Assembly (NCBI RefSeq): GCF_001421325.1
Contig: NZ_LMJY01000005.1
Span: 56,762 to 107,249, forward strand
Direction: 5' to 3'
Length of the DNA stretch: 50,488 bases
Source of the DNA: Novosphingobium sp. Leaf2
GTDB taxonomy: Bacteria > Pseudomonadota > Alphaproteobacteria > Sphingomonadales > Sphingomonadaceae
In this document: positions 17,579 to 26,363 of the stretch, piece after piece
How positions within the stretch are numbered: position 1 is the stretch's first letter
Layout: each line of letters opens with the position of its first letter
Position numbers and translations under genes: made by a program
The notes under the pieces: generated by a model
Database searches by the model: none
Told to the model about the DNA's origin: nothing
The model's input: the letters and a program-made list of their open reading frames with translations, nothing else

Positions 17579-18823
17579 ATGACTTCTGAGCCGCCGATCC
17601 AAAAAGCTAGAACTTTAGAAACGATGATTCCACCGCTGGAGGTTTGCCTGACGCCGGCCGAGATAGTCGGACGCGCGGATGCGCTGCGCGAAAAGTTGAG
17701 AGCCAACCAAGCGGCCGCAGAAGCTGCGGGGAATATCTCGGCGGAAATGAACCAGACTTTAGTAGAGGCCGGCTTCTATCGGGTCATCCAGCCGCGCCGC
17801 TTCGGCGGGTACGGTTTTGATTTGCCTACTTATGTCCGGCTCATTACCGCGGTGGCGAGAGGCTGCCCGGAAACTGCCTGGGTACTGTCGCTGGTGCTGG
17901 GCCACGTCCATCAGTTGGCCACCTACCCGCTCAAAGCGCAGCAAGAAGCCTATGGCGCATCAGGTGATTTCCGGGCTCCGGAAGTCGCCGCGCCGCAGGG
18001 GCATGGCCGTGCCGTGCCGGACGGCTACATCGTCAGCGGTGCCTGGGACTATGCCTCGGGCTGCGCGCATTCCACGCACATCCTGCTCGCCTTTACGACA
18101 GATGACGCCGATCCCGATGCACCGCCGATGCGCATGGGCCTATTCCATCGAAATGACTTTGACATCGTTCAAAACTGGAACGTCATCGGAATGCAGGGCA
18201 CCGGGTCGGACCGCGTCGTGATGGAAGATATTTTTATCCCGTCGTATCGCGCCAAACCCTATCCGCCGAAAGATCCGCAGTTGCCAGCCGAAATATATGG
18301 CGACGAGCCGCTGTTTCACGGACCGGCGCGGCCCTTCATCCTGACTGAGTCAGCCTCTGTGGTCGTCGGTGCCGCCGAAGGCGCGCTGGACCTGTATGAA
18401 GAAAGTTTTCGAGCACGCAAAGCCACAGGGCCTACCGGCGCGCCTCGGCTCGCCCTTGCGGAATATCAGCTCAATTTCGGCCGCTGTCGCGCCTTGATTG
18501 ACACGGCGCGCAGCGCATTGCTGCAGGTGGCGAGCGACTACATGGACGCAGCGCGCGAAACCTGCGAGACCGGCGCGCCCTATGCCGAGGACGATGCGCG
18601 CCGCATGGGCCTCGTCATCCTCCAGAGCATCCATCTGGCACATGAGGCCGTGGATATCATCTTTCGAACGGTGGGGACGTCCGCGTCCAAGAAGGATTCC
18701 ATGATTGGTCGCTACTGGCGCAACGTCGCCATTTTACGCGGTCACCTTGCCCATCAATCCGACAGCGCCGCAGTCAACTATGGCCGCACGCATTTTGGCT
18801 TGCCGCCGGTCGGCATCGCCTGA
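17579..18823 (+). CDS. Acyl-CoA-dehydrogenase-fold flavoprotein, near-duplicate of 7316-8563
   Basis: 414 aa. It is nearly collinear with the 415-aa product at 7316-8563 from residue ~30 to the identical C-terminus (NYGRTHFGLPPVGIA), differing mainly in the first 30 residues. It has the same fold markers: FGGYGFDLPT, SGAWDYASGCAHSTH, IGMQGTGSDRVVMEDI. The reaction is probably reduced-flavin-dependent hydroxylation or desaturation, as in HsaA-like proteins (inference). Unlike its twin it is not followed by an NTF2-like gene; a 228-bp gap leads to the carotenoid oxygenase. The two copies lie in opposite orientation about 10 kb apart. An ACTGGTTT site lies 63 nt upstream. Confidence 0.86.
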   Translation: MTSEPPIQKARTLETMIPPLEVCLTPAEIVGRADALREKLRANQAAAEAAGNISAEMNQTLVEAGFYRVIQPRRFGGYGFDLPTYVRLITAVARGCPETAWVLSLVLGHVHQLATYPLKAQQEAYGASGDFRAPEVAAPQGHGRAVPDGYIVSGAWDYASGCAHSTHILLAFTTDDADPDAPPMRMGLFHRNDFDIVQNWNVIGMQGTGSDRVVMEDIFIPSYRAKPYPPKDPQLPAEIYGDEPLFHGPARPFILTESASVVVGAAEGALDLYEESFRARKATGPTGAPRLALAEYQLNFGRCRALIDTARSALLQVASDYMDAARETCETGAPYAEDDARRMGLVILQSIHLAHEAVDIIFRTVGTSASKKDSMIGRYWRNVAILRGHLAHQSDSAAVNYGRTHFGLPPVGIA

Positions 18824-19051
18824 TGATAGTCGCCGCGACCGATGCCCGTCTCGCAAGGACACGGTCCGCGCGACGTCACGACACCGGTCTTGCACCTCGT
18901 TAAGGACGCGCTTGCTAGGGGGCATGGCCGGAAACACATGCCCGGCCTCGCAGCGCGACGACGCCATTCCTGCATCTGGTTACTAGCTAATCTGCAAGTA
19001 AACTCCAGCGCGTTACCCCTCATTCCGCATCCCGACTGAAGGTCAACTGCA

Positions 19052-20521
19052 ATGAATATCCGCTTTCCCAATAACGATTTCACGAGCTTTGAAGCGCCTA
19101 TGCGCGCGGAGATCGACCTTAAGGGACTGGAGGTGATCCAAGGCGAGGTTCCGCGACAGCTCAGCGGCGGCTTCTTCCGCCTCATCGGTGATCGAAAATG
19201 GCCAGCCTTTGTCGAGAACGACATTTTCATGCTTGGAGAGGACGGGATGGCGTCCTGCTTCTATTTCAAGGATGGCCAGGTCGACTTCAAGATGCGCTAT
19301 GTGCGGACGCCACGCTTCGTTGCCGAAGAGAAGGCTGGGCGCGCTTTGTTTGGTCATTATCGCAACCCGTTCTCGGACGATCCTTCGGTCGCCGGCCTCA
19401 GTCGCGGCACGGCGAACGTCACGGTTTTGGTCCATGCCGGCAAGATGCTCGCGCTCAAGGAGGATAGCCCGGCCATCGAGCTCGATCCCTTCACCCTCGA
19501 GACGATCGGCGAATATGACTGGGGCGGCGTCGTTACCGCCAAAGCGATAACCGCCCATCCCAAGATCGATCCCAAGACCGGCGAACTGGTCTTCTTCGGA
19601 TATTGCGCGGCCGGTCCCGCCACCAGGGACATCGCCTATTACGAAGCGGACGCCGAAGGCCGCATCATCCATGAAACCTGGTTCGAGGCGCCCTATACCT
19701 GCATGGTTCACGATATCATGGTCACCGAGAACTATGTCGTGTTCCCGATCACCCCACTGCGCCATGAACTGGAATGGATCGAAAGGAACGAGCCAGCGTT
19801 CAAGTGGGATCCCAGCGAGGATGTCTACCTCGGCGTGCTCCCGCGCAAGGGCAAGGGCGAGCAGGTCCGTTGGTTCAAGGGGCCCAATCAGTGCCACGGC
19901 CATACCGTCGGCGCGTTCGACGACGGTCGCTTCATCTACGCGGACAACACGTTCAGCAAGCGATCCTTTTTTCACTTCTTCCCGAACACCGACGGGTCGG
20001 AGTTCAATCCGGCGGACGCCATGCCTTTTATCAAGCGGCTGGTGATCGATATGGAAAGCAACGACGACAGCTTCACCGAACAACAGATGTTCGGATACCC
20101 TTGCGAGCTGCCGCGCATCGACACGCGGTTTGAAACGATGCCGTACAACTTCGTCACGATGAACCTGCTCGACGTTCCCGAGCAGGAACGCATCGGGATG
20201 GGTTTTCAGTGGGTCGCAACCATGGATATCAATGGCCAGAAGCCCGCCAAAATATATTACGCCGGCCACGACTGTTCGATCGGCGAGCCGCAGTTCGTGC
20301 CACGCAGCGACGATGCGGCGGAGGGAGATGGTTACATCCTGACGGTCGTGGGAAAGCACCGGGAAATGCGCAGCGAACTGCTCATCCTCGACGCCGGCGA
20401 CATCACGGCACCGCCCATCGCAACGGTGGCCCTGCCCTTTCGCCTTCGCAGCACCGGACACGGCTACTGGTACGGGACGCGACAGCTGCGCGGCGAAACC
20501 AACATTATCGGGGCTTGGTGA
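19052..20521 (+). CDS. Carotenoid-oxygenase family, lignostilbene/resveratrol dioxygenase type (copy 1)
   Basis: 489 aa, seven-bladed beta-propeller family with non-haem Fe(II) held by four histidines: H169 (AHPKID), H220 (MVHD), H284 (CHGHTV) and H470 (STGHG), spaced as in bacterial stilbene oxygenases. Such enzymes split the central C=C bond of a stilbene to two aldehydes. F59, Y103 (GHYRNPFSDDPSV) and K136 (LALKED) correspond to the residues that bind the 4-hydroxyl in lignostilbene dioxygenase LsdA (F59, Y101, K134), favouring a 4-hydroxystilbene over a carotenoid. Cytoplasmic. An SDR starts 3 nt after its stop codon. A CTGGTT element lies ~70 nt upstream. Confidence 0.88.
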   Translation: MNIRFPNNDFTSFEAPMRAEIDLKGLEVIQGEVPRQLSGGFFRLIGDRKWPAFVENDIFMLGEDGMASCFYFKDGQVDFKMRYVRTPRFVAEEKAGRALFGHYRNPFSDDPSVAGLSRGTANVTVLVHAGKMLALKEDSPAIELDPFTLETIGEYDWGGVVTAKAITAHPKIDPKTGELVFFGYCAAGPATRDIAYYEADAEGRIIHETWFEAPYTCMVHDIMVTENYVVFPITPLRHELEWIERNEPAFKWDPSEDVYLGVLPRKGKGEQVRWFKGPNQCHGHTVGAFDDGRFIYADNTFSKRSFFHFFPNTDGSEFNPADAMPFIKRLVIDMESNDDSFTEQQMFGYPCELPRIDTRFETMPYNFVTMNLLDVPEQERIGMGFQWVATMDINGQKPAKIYYAGHDCSIGEPQFVPRSDDAAEGDGYILTVVGKHREMRSELLILDAGDITAPPIATVALPFRLRSTGHGYWYGTRQLRGETNIIGAW

Positions 20522-20523
20522 AG

Positions 20524-21297
20524 ATGGCGGATCTAAAAGGAAAAGTTGCCCTGGTCACAGGCGCGAGCCGGGGAATCGGCCGTGAGATCGCCACGCGATT
20601 AGGAGCAGACGGCGCGACCGTGGCGGTTCACTATGGGAAGAACCCGCAGGCCGCCGCCGTTACGGTCGAAGCGATTGAAAAGCAGGGGGGCAAGGCCTTC
20701 GCCATTCAGGCGGACCTGCAAACACCCGAAACATCGCTGGACGCCATGTTCGAGGATTTCGACCGCTGTTTGAAGGCATGCACGGGACAGGCCGGGCTCG
20801 ACATCATCGTCAACAATGCGGGCCAGATCATGTTCGGGTCCGTCGATGTGCTAAGACCAGCCGACTTCGACAAGGCTTTTGCCGTCGATGTAAAAGCTCC
20901 GTTCTTCGTCACACAGCGGGCGCTACCGCGAATGCGAGATGGCGGACGGATCATCAATATCTCGTCCGCCACGGCGCGGGTCGTCAATCCGGATGTGGTG
21001 TCCTATGCCATGGCCAAGGGTGCACTCGACGTCTTCAGCAGGACGATCGCCCAGCAGTTGGGTGCAAGGGGGATCACGGTGAACTCGGTGGCGCCGGGTC
21101 CCACCGGTACCGAGGAGTTCCTGCGCATGGCGGAAGGAAATCCTGCCTTCGTGGACATGGCAAAGTCACAGTCAGCGTTACGGCGGCTGGGTACGCCCGC
21201 AGACATCGCCAACATCGTCGCCTTCCTGGCAAGCGACGAGAGCGGGTGGATCACCGGGCAACTCATCGACGCGACAGGCGGAACATTCCTGGGTTGA
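20524..21297 (+). CDS. Short-chain dehydrogenase/reductase (SDR, FabG-like)
   Basis: 257 aa from ATG 20524, two bases after the carotenoid oxygenase stop, so translation is probably coupled. TGASRGIG at 12-19, NNAG at 97-100, S148, Y161 and K165 (YAMAK) give a full active site. The C-terminal GQLIDATGGTFLG is typical of classical SDRs. HYG after beta strand 2 suggests NADP. Position suggests it acts on the aldehyde products of stilbene cleavage or prepares their precursor (inference). It ends 15 nt from the convergent GntR gene. Confidence 0.88.
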   Translation: MADLKGKVALVTGASRGIGREIATRLGADGATVAVHYGKNPQAAAVTVEAIEKQGGKAFAIQADLQTPETSLDAMFEDFDRCLKACTGQAGLDIIVNNAGQIMFGSVDVLRPADFDKAFAVDVKAPFFVTQRALPRMRDGGRIINISSATARVVNPDVVSYAMAKGALDVFSRTIAQQLGARGITVNSVAPGPTGTEEFLRMAEGNPAFVDMAKSQSALRRLGTPADIANIVAFLASDESGWITGQLIDATGGTFLG

Positions 21298-21312
21298 TTG
21301 TCTCGCTAACGG

Positions 21313-22551
21313 TCAGATCAGTGCGGCGAGGCTGTCCACCTTCGTCGCCTGAGCTGCCGCCGCAGCGACTGGATCGCGATCAAGTATGGCGGAAATCACC
21401 CGCAACGTTTCCGTACGATAGAGCGCGCCCAGCACCTGGCTATCGGGATCCCGGATAGCCGAACGCCAGCTCGAATAGCTTTTGGTGCACCGCAGGAGGA
21501 CGTCGATAAGAGGTTCGGGAACGATATCGAACTGACTTTCCTCCGTCATCTGCATGACCCTGGCGCTCACATTGTCGCCCGATGCCGACAGGGTCCGGTG
21601 CGCCGCGATTAGGTTTCGGCGATGTTCTTCCGTCGCCGTCCTGGCGGCAATCGATACCACTTCGATGCTAAGAAGCTTGAACACGGCCATCGCGTCAGCC
21701 GGCGACACTCCGACGGATGCGAAATGACAGTTGATAAGCTGACACAGCGCCGTAGGCTCGGCCGAACGCGTCACCAGCCCTTTGCCGCGACCGGCAACAG
21801 AAGCGGCGATGCCTTCGAACTCCAGCACTCTGACCGCTTGCCGCAATGCGCTGCGATCAGCGCTGTAGCGTTCACAAAGATCCATTTCAGATCCCAGGCG
21901 ATAGGCGCTTGTATGCCTGCCGCTCATATCCTTGAGCAGCATGCGAAAGACCTGCTCGGCACGCGAGCGAGCGCTCTTCGTGGCGGCGCCCATCGGTATC
22001 CGCCCTTCCGCGCCCTCGCGGGCATAATGATCGACAGCAGCCCTGAGACAGTCGAGAAACTCCACCATCTCTGCACTTATCGGCGCTTCGGAGCGGCCCT
22101 CATCCAGGCGGGCGCAGGTCTTGTGCAGCACGTCCCTACAGATGCTCCCCTGCAGGTCCGCGCCGCGATGCGATGTGACATAGCGATGGATCGCTTCCAG
22201 CACTGCCACCAGATCGGGCCCGAGAACGACAAGGCCGCCATGCGGTCCACGCCGCATCCCGGCAGTACCGCGGCTCTCCAAAATTCTCACCGCCTCTCGC
22301 AATACGATGCGGCAAACCCCGAACTGGTGGGCCAACTGGCTTTCCGATCCATAGATCGCGCCCGTAGGCCAGCCTTTCGCGATCAAATCGGCTTCAATGC
22401 CTGCCGCGATGGCGCAGGCGGCTTTGTTCCCCGGACGATCTGCGCCGACAATTGCATGAAAAAGCGGATTGGCTCGTTCAAACTTGGTCAATGGCGGGTT
22501 GGATCCCGTCATGTCGGATCGGCCTGTCAGCTGCCTGGTGGCCAAACGCAT
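21313..22551 (-). CDS. GntR-family regulator with two winged-helix domains (copy 2)
   Basis: 412 aa from ATG 22551; ATG 22512 is an alternative start, and neither has an ideal ribosome binding site. Two winged helices: ~residues 43-110 (GSESQLAHQFGVCRIVLREA, wing RRGPHGGLVV) and ~205-275 (GSEMDLCERYSADRSALRQA, wing GRGKGLVTRSA). The layout matches the regulators at 10755 and 48597, including the PHGGL and GRGxGLVxxS wings. It follows an MFS gene by 73 nt on the same strand and is convergent with the SDR. It probably represses the MFS gene and the neighbouring units (inference). Confidence 0.87.
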   Translation of the reverse strand: MRLATRQLTGRSDMTGSNPPLTKFERANPLFHAIVGADRPGNKAACAIAAGIEADLIAKGWPTGAIYGSESQLAHQFGVCRIVLREAVRILESRGTAGMRRGPHGGLVVLGPDLVAVLEAIHRYVTSHRGADLQGSICRDVLHKTCARLDEGRSEAPISAEMVEFLDCLRAAVDHYAREGAEGRIPMGAATKSARSRAEQVFRMLLKDMSGRHTSAYRLGSEMDLCERYSADRSALRQAVRVLEFEGIAASVAGRGKGLVTRSAEPTALCQLINCHFASVGVSPADAMAVFKLLSIEVVSIAARTATEEHRRNLIAAHRTLSASGDNVSARVMQMTEESQFDIVPEPLIDVLLRCTKSYSSWRSAIRDPDSQVLGALYRTETLRVISAILDRDPVAAAAAQATKVDSLAALI

Positions 22552-22608
22552 CCCTCCGTTGTCCGGCGCTGACTCTTGTCTTTATTCAGCGACCTGCACA
22601 TCATCGCT

Positions 22609-22624
22609 CTGTCAGGGGTGACAG
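22609..22624. promoter_or_regulatory. Palindrome at MFS/GntR junction
   Basis: CTGTCA-GGGG-TGACAG is a perfect 6-bp inverted repeat at the MFS stop codon, 58 nt upstream of the GntR start. It could be an autoregulatory operator for the GntR gene or a small transcription-attenuating hairpin. No T-run follows. Confidence 0.35.
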
Positions 22625-23914
22625 TCAATGGCGCGGGTAGCGTGGCAAGATCGCCGGCAGTATCGCGCCGATGATGAGCACCGCGACAATGATGGGCGAG
22701 GCAGGCGCATAAGCGCCCCATCTGTCGCGCACCAAGCCCAGCACCACCGGACCCACGCCCAGGAATAGCGTGACAATCCCCATCGCCACGGCAAAAATGG
22801 TCGAGGCGTTTGCTAATCCGAAATAGCGGCTGGTGAGGAACGGAAGCAGGCTCGCAACTGCGGAGAAGCCTGCCCCGACAAGCGCCAATCCCGCCACGAT
22901 CGCCCAGGCTCCGGTTATCTGCATCAGGAGAAAGCCCGCTAGCGGCGCCGCGAAGATGATCGCGAGAAATCGGGGGTTCGGCAAGCGATCCGCCGCTGCG
23001 CCTGCAATAAGCGAGCCGATGGGGCCAGCGAGTGAATAGAGGCTGAGGGCGAACACGGCGGTGCCTGAGCTGATGCCATGCTCCGCACTAAGCGGCAGAA
23101 AATGGCTCGCGATCGCGCTGCATGACGCGCACACGAGCGAAGATCCCGCGACCAGCGCCCAGAAAGTGCGGCTGGAGAACGCTACCAGCGGCTCTATCGA
23201 AGCGCTGGGTGGCGGAAGGCCATCCATGGCTGCGTCGCGGCCGTGCGGCGCCTCCTTGAGGAAAGCGTAGGAAACGGGAAGCGCGACCAGAATGACGAGC
23301 GCGGCCAACGCCAGATAGGCATTTTGCCAGCCGATAGCAGAAATGAGAACGCGCGTGAGCCCGAGCATCATGGCCGTGAAAATGGCGACACCGCCACCCA
23401 GAACGATGCTCATCGCCAAGCCGCGACGGCGGTCGAACCATCCGGTTATGATCTTCGCCAAGGCCACCGGCCCACATGTTACCGTGGTCACGCCCATGAT
23501 CGCGGACACCAGGTACAGCAGAACGACGCTCCCGCCGATGAAAGGGAGCGCCGCCAGCGTCATGGCCCAAACCACCAATCCCGGAAGCAACAATGTCCGC
23601 ACGCCGGCCTTGTCGATCGCCCTGCCGATCAGCGGGCCGCCCAGCGCGCTTACCAAGCCGGCAATCAACATAGCCTGGGGGAAGATCGCGGCGCTCCAGT
23701 GATAGGTTTGCGATACGGGCTGAAGAAACAGGGGGAAAGTGCCCATAAAAACGGGGGCGAAGCTGAAGCCCATGCAGATCGCGCCCGCTGCCGCAACGAC
23801 AATGGCTTCCGGCGCATGCGTGGCGCCCACCGGTCTTTGTGCTTCGTAAGAGTCCTGACTGCTTGTCGGTGCGCCTTCTGCCGCTTCGCTCACGTCCCTG
23901 CTCTCCCTTTCCAT
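22625..23914 (-). CDS. MFS transporter (copy 2 of MFS-GntR pair)
   Basis: 429 aa from ATG 23914; GTG 23893 has the better ribosome binding site (GGGAG) and would give 422 aa. Twelve hydrophobic segments, FMGTFPLFLQPVSQTYHW near the start of the first membrane pair, loop GRAIDKAGVRTLLLPG, and C-terminal-half loop AADRLPNPRF. It is the same subfamily as the products at 12077 and 47355. Proton-coupled uptake of an aromatic acid-type substrate is likely. An ACTGGTTT octamer (reverse of 23984-23991) lies ~70 nt upstream, in the orientation seen at other cluster promoters. Confidence 0.88.
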   Translation of the reverse strand: MERESRDVSEAAEGAPTSSQDSYEAQRPVGATHAPEAIVVAAAGAICMGFSFAPVFMGTFPLFLQPVSQTYHWSAAIFPQAMLIAGLVSALGGPLIGRAIDKAGVRTLLLPGLVVWAMTLAALPFIGGSVVLLYLVSAIMGVTTVTCGPVALAKIITGWFDRRRGLAMSIVLGGGVAIFTAMMLGLTRVLISAIGWQNAYLALAALVILVALPVSYAFLKEAPHGRDAAMDGLPPPSASIEPLVAFSSRTFWALVAGSSLVCASCSAIASHFLPLSAEHGISSGTAVFALSLYSLAGPIGSLIAGAAADRLPNPRFLAIIFAAPLAGFLLMQITGAWAIVAGLALVGAGFSAVASLLPFLTSRYFGLANASTIFAVAMGIVTLFLGVGPVVLGLVRDRWGAYAPASPIIVAVLIIGAILPAILPRYPRH

Positions 23915-24846
23915 TCCGTTGTCTAGTGCACGTGCTCGGGGGTGTTCGACTACCCCGGCTTCCGGTAGCCTTTACGTAAGCCAAAACCAGTATCGACATT
24001 CGCGCGTGCTTCGCCAGCATCCTGCCCCTGCCCGCACCGCCGACACCGCCATCCCAAAGGTACGCGGCCGCACGCGTAGCCGGGAGCGAGAGGCCAAGAT
24101 CATGAACAGAAGGTCCGGGCTTCGCGCCGCATTGGCTGTCGCTGCGATGATGCTCGCTGGAGCGATGGTCGTGCGAAGGACGGGCGTTATGCCGGCATCC
24201 GCTTGCGACGACGGCACTGCGGATGTCGGCTTCTCAGCCGGCGGAATCCAGGCTCATCCATGACATGCGACGTTCGGGAATGCGCTGGGTACCTTGGTGG
24301 TTCTCAACGCCGAGTGTCCGATCCATACGCGCGATAACCTGTGCCCTTCGGCGGCTTGGTGCGAACGATGGAGCCTATGCGACAGGCCGTCAGCCCCTCA
24401 CGCGATGGGTCTGTCAGTGGGCACCATCCGGCCGATGTGCGCGAAACGGGAGCCTTGTGGCCAGCCTGTTCGCGGACGTGGACGGCCAGACGCCGCCTTC
24501 CACCTTTAGTTTGCTGTAATTGAGGCGTTGGTACCGGGCGGCAGAACCTTACCGTCTGCAGCAGCATATCGCCTAGGCAGACGGGTGCGTTCGGCGTCGG
24601 CTACCCACCCCAGAATGTAGGCATCTCGGCCGATAGCAATACCAGGCAGTCTCCCGCCTAGGAAACACATCCGCGACAGCGGTGCGGCAATCTGCTCGGA
24701 CGATCGACGCCGAAGACACGAAGCCGTACGCTCTCACCGTTGTCCGTATGGACTGGCGAGAGCATGCATGACGGCCTCTGGCAGTTGCCGAAAAGACACC
24801 TGCCCGCCCCTGCTGAAAACGCTATGCTCAGCAGGGGCGATAAGGG
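23915..24846. other. Non-coding/decayed 930-bp stretch
   Basis: No intact gene is supported. A frame from 24101 starts MNRRSGLRAALAVAAMMLAG, like a signal peptide, but ends after ~50 residues. Other short frames give no recognisable domain, so this may be a decayed exported-protein gene. It includes the AAACCAGT octamer (23984-23991) upstream of the MFS gene and an inverted repeat CCGTCTGC (24552-24559) / GCAGACGG (24577-24584) resembling the CCGTCTG core seen at promoters further right. Confidence 0.4.
24805..24839 (-). terminator. Terminator after aldehyde dehydrogenase gene
   Basis: CGCCCCTGCTGA (24805-24816) pairs perfectly with TCAGCAGGGGCG (24828-24839), a 12-bp stem with an 11-base loop just past the minus-strand stop. 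Reading on the minus strand it is followed within ~12 nt by TTTT. It closes the dioxygenase-to-aldehyde-dehydrogenase operon. Confidence 0.75.
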
Positions 24847-26346
24847 TCAGAAGGGATAGCGCGTCGGCTGGCCGCCAATGGTCATCCACTGCCATTCGGT
24901 GAACTCGTCGATATTGGTCGTGCTCCCAAAACGCGAGCCGTTGCCCGACGCGCCAGAGCCGCCAAACGGAATACCCGCCATGTCGTGGATCGTTTGATCG
25001 TTGATATGAACCAGGCCCGAGCGGATCTGACGCGCAACCCGAAGGCCGCGCTCGAGCGAGCCGGTCTGAACGGCGCCAGACAGGCCATATTCCGTATCAT
25101 TGGCGACGCGAATGGCTTCTTCCTCGTCCTCCACGATGATCACGGGCGCGACTGGACCGAAGATTTCCAAATCGTAGGCTGGCATGCCGCGGGTAACATT
25201 CGTCAGCACGGTCGGGTTGTAGAACAGTCCCTCGAACGTGCCGCCTGCAGCAACCTGCGCGCCGGCTGCGACCGTGTCGGTGACGATCTTGTGCACACGC
25301 TCGACCTGCTTGGCATTGATGATCGGACCGATCGCCACCTCCGCGCGAAACGGGTCGCCGACGGGTAGGGCCTTGGCCTTCTGCGCCAGAAGCTCGATAT
25401 AATCGTCGGCCACCCTGCGCTGGACGATGTGGCGACCGCTGGCCATGCAGATCTGGCCCTGATGCAGGAACGAACCCCAGGCACCTGCCGAAGCCGCAGC
25501 AGGAAGATCGGCGTCGTCGAGCACGATGAACGGGCTCTTGCCGCCCAGTTCAAGTGCTACGCGCTTCAGATTGCGACCGGCCACTTCGCCAACTCGCCGC
25601 CCGACCGCCGTCGACCCGGTGAAGGTGATCATCCGCACGCCGGCGGCCTCGACCAGGGCTTCGCCCACATCGGGCCCACCGTTAACCACGGAAAACACGC
25701 CCTTGGGCAATCCGGCCAGTTCGAACATACGCGCCAGCAAGGCGCCGCCGACGATGGACGTTTGGGGATCGGGCTTGAGAATGACCGCGTTGCCGAGCGC
25801 GATCGCGGGCGCAACCGATCGCATCGCGAGCAGCATCGGGAAATTCCACGGCGCGATCACGCCTACAATACCGATCGGCACGCGGCGCGCCAGGCTGAGG
25901 CGCGACGGGTTGGGGCTCGGCAACAGTTCGCCCTCGGGTTGGATCAGCAGTGCAGCGGAGTGATAGAGTTCGTCGATCGTGCCCTGAATTTCGACATAGC
26001 CCTTGCCGCGCACACCGCCCGTCTCGCGAACGATCATGTCGACGACGGCTTCGCGCTCAGTCTCCATCAGGCGTGCCGCTTCGCGCATGACCGCCGCGCG
26101 CTTGTCCGTCGACCAGGAGGCCCATTCCCGCTGGCCTTCCTTGGCGCGCGCCACGGTCTGGCCCATGGTGGCCGGGTCCGACAGGCCCACCTCGCCCAAG
26201 GTTTCGCCGGTCGCGGGCTCGAGCACGCTCAGCGTGTTCGACGCCGTGTTCCAGTCGCCATCAAAAAGCTTGCCGTTCCACGTCTCACCAGAAACCAGGC
26301 TCACGGCGCTCTGTGTTGCGCGCGGTTCAATAACTGTAGCTGACAT
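24847..26346 (-). CDS. NAD(P)-dependent aldehyde dehydrogenase (aromatic aldehyde type)
   Basis: 499 aa from ATG 26346 with GAGG upstream; the longer frame would need a TTG start. Catalytic C300 (QGQICMASGR), general base E266 (ELGGKSP), N168 (PWNFP), cofactor lysine K191 (ILKPDPQT) and FTGSTAVG at 242-249 are all present. It resembles benzaldehyde/vanillin dehydrogenases, which oxidise aromatic aldehydes to acids in the cytoplasm. It is the last gene of the operon dioxygenase, FAD monooxygenase, ADC-like, ALDH. It could consume the aldehydes made by the carotenoid oxygenases or an aldehyde from ring cleavage (inference). Confidence 0.88.
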   Translation of the reverse strand: MSATVIEPRATQSAVSLVSGETWNGKLFDGDWNTASNTLSVLEPATGETLGEVGLSDPATMGQTVARAKEGQREWASWSTDKRAAVMREAARLMETEREAVVDMIVRETGGVRGKGYVEIQGTIDELYHSAALLIQPEGELLPSPNPSRLSLARRVPIGIVGVIAPWNFPMLLAMRSVAPAIALGNAVILKPDPQTSIVGGALLARMFELAGLPKGVFSVVNGGPDVGEALVEAAGVRMITFTGSTAVGRRVGEVAGRNLKRVALELGGKSPFIVLDDADLPAAASAGAWGSFLHQGQICMASGRHIVQRRVADDYIELLAQKAKALPVGDPFRAEVAIGPIINAKQVERVHKIVTDTVAAGAQVAAGGTFEGLFYNPTVLTNVTRGMPAYDLEIFGPVAPVIIVEDEEEAIRVANDTEYGLSGAVQTGSLERGLRVARQIRSGLVHINDQTIHDMAGIPFGGSGASGNGSRFGSTTNIDEFTEWQWMTIGGQPTRYPF

Positions 26347-26363
26347 CGCCCTAATCCTCTCTA

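Noticed and set aside
19043..20461. 472-aa minus-strand frame
   Set aside because: Antisense to the carotenoid oxygenase with its four conserved histidines; no domain of its own.
20209..20523. N-terminal extension of the SDR frame into the carotenoid oxygenase gene
   Set aside because: The SDR fold starts at ATG 20524 with MADLKGKVALVTG; upstream residues overlap another gene and resemble nothing.
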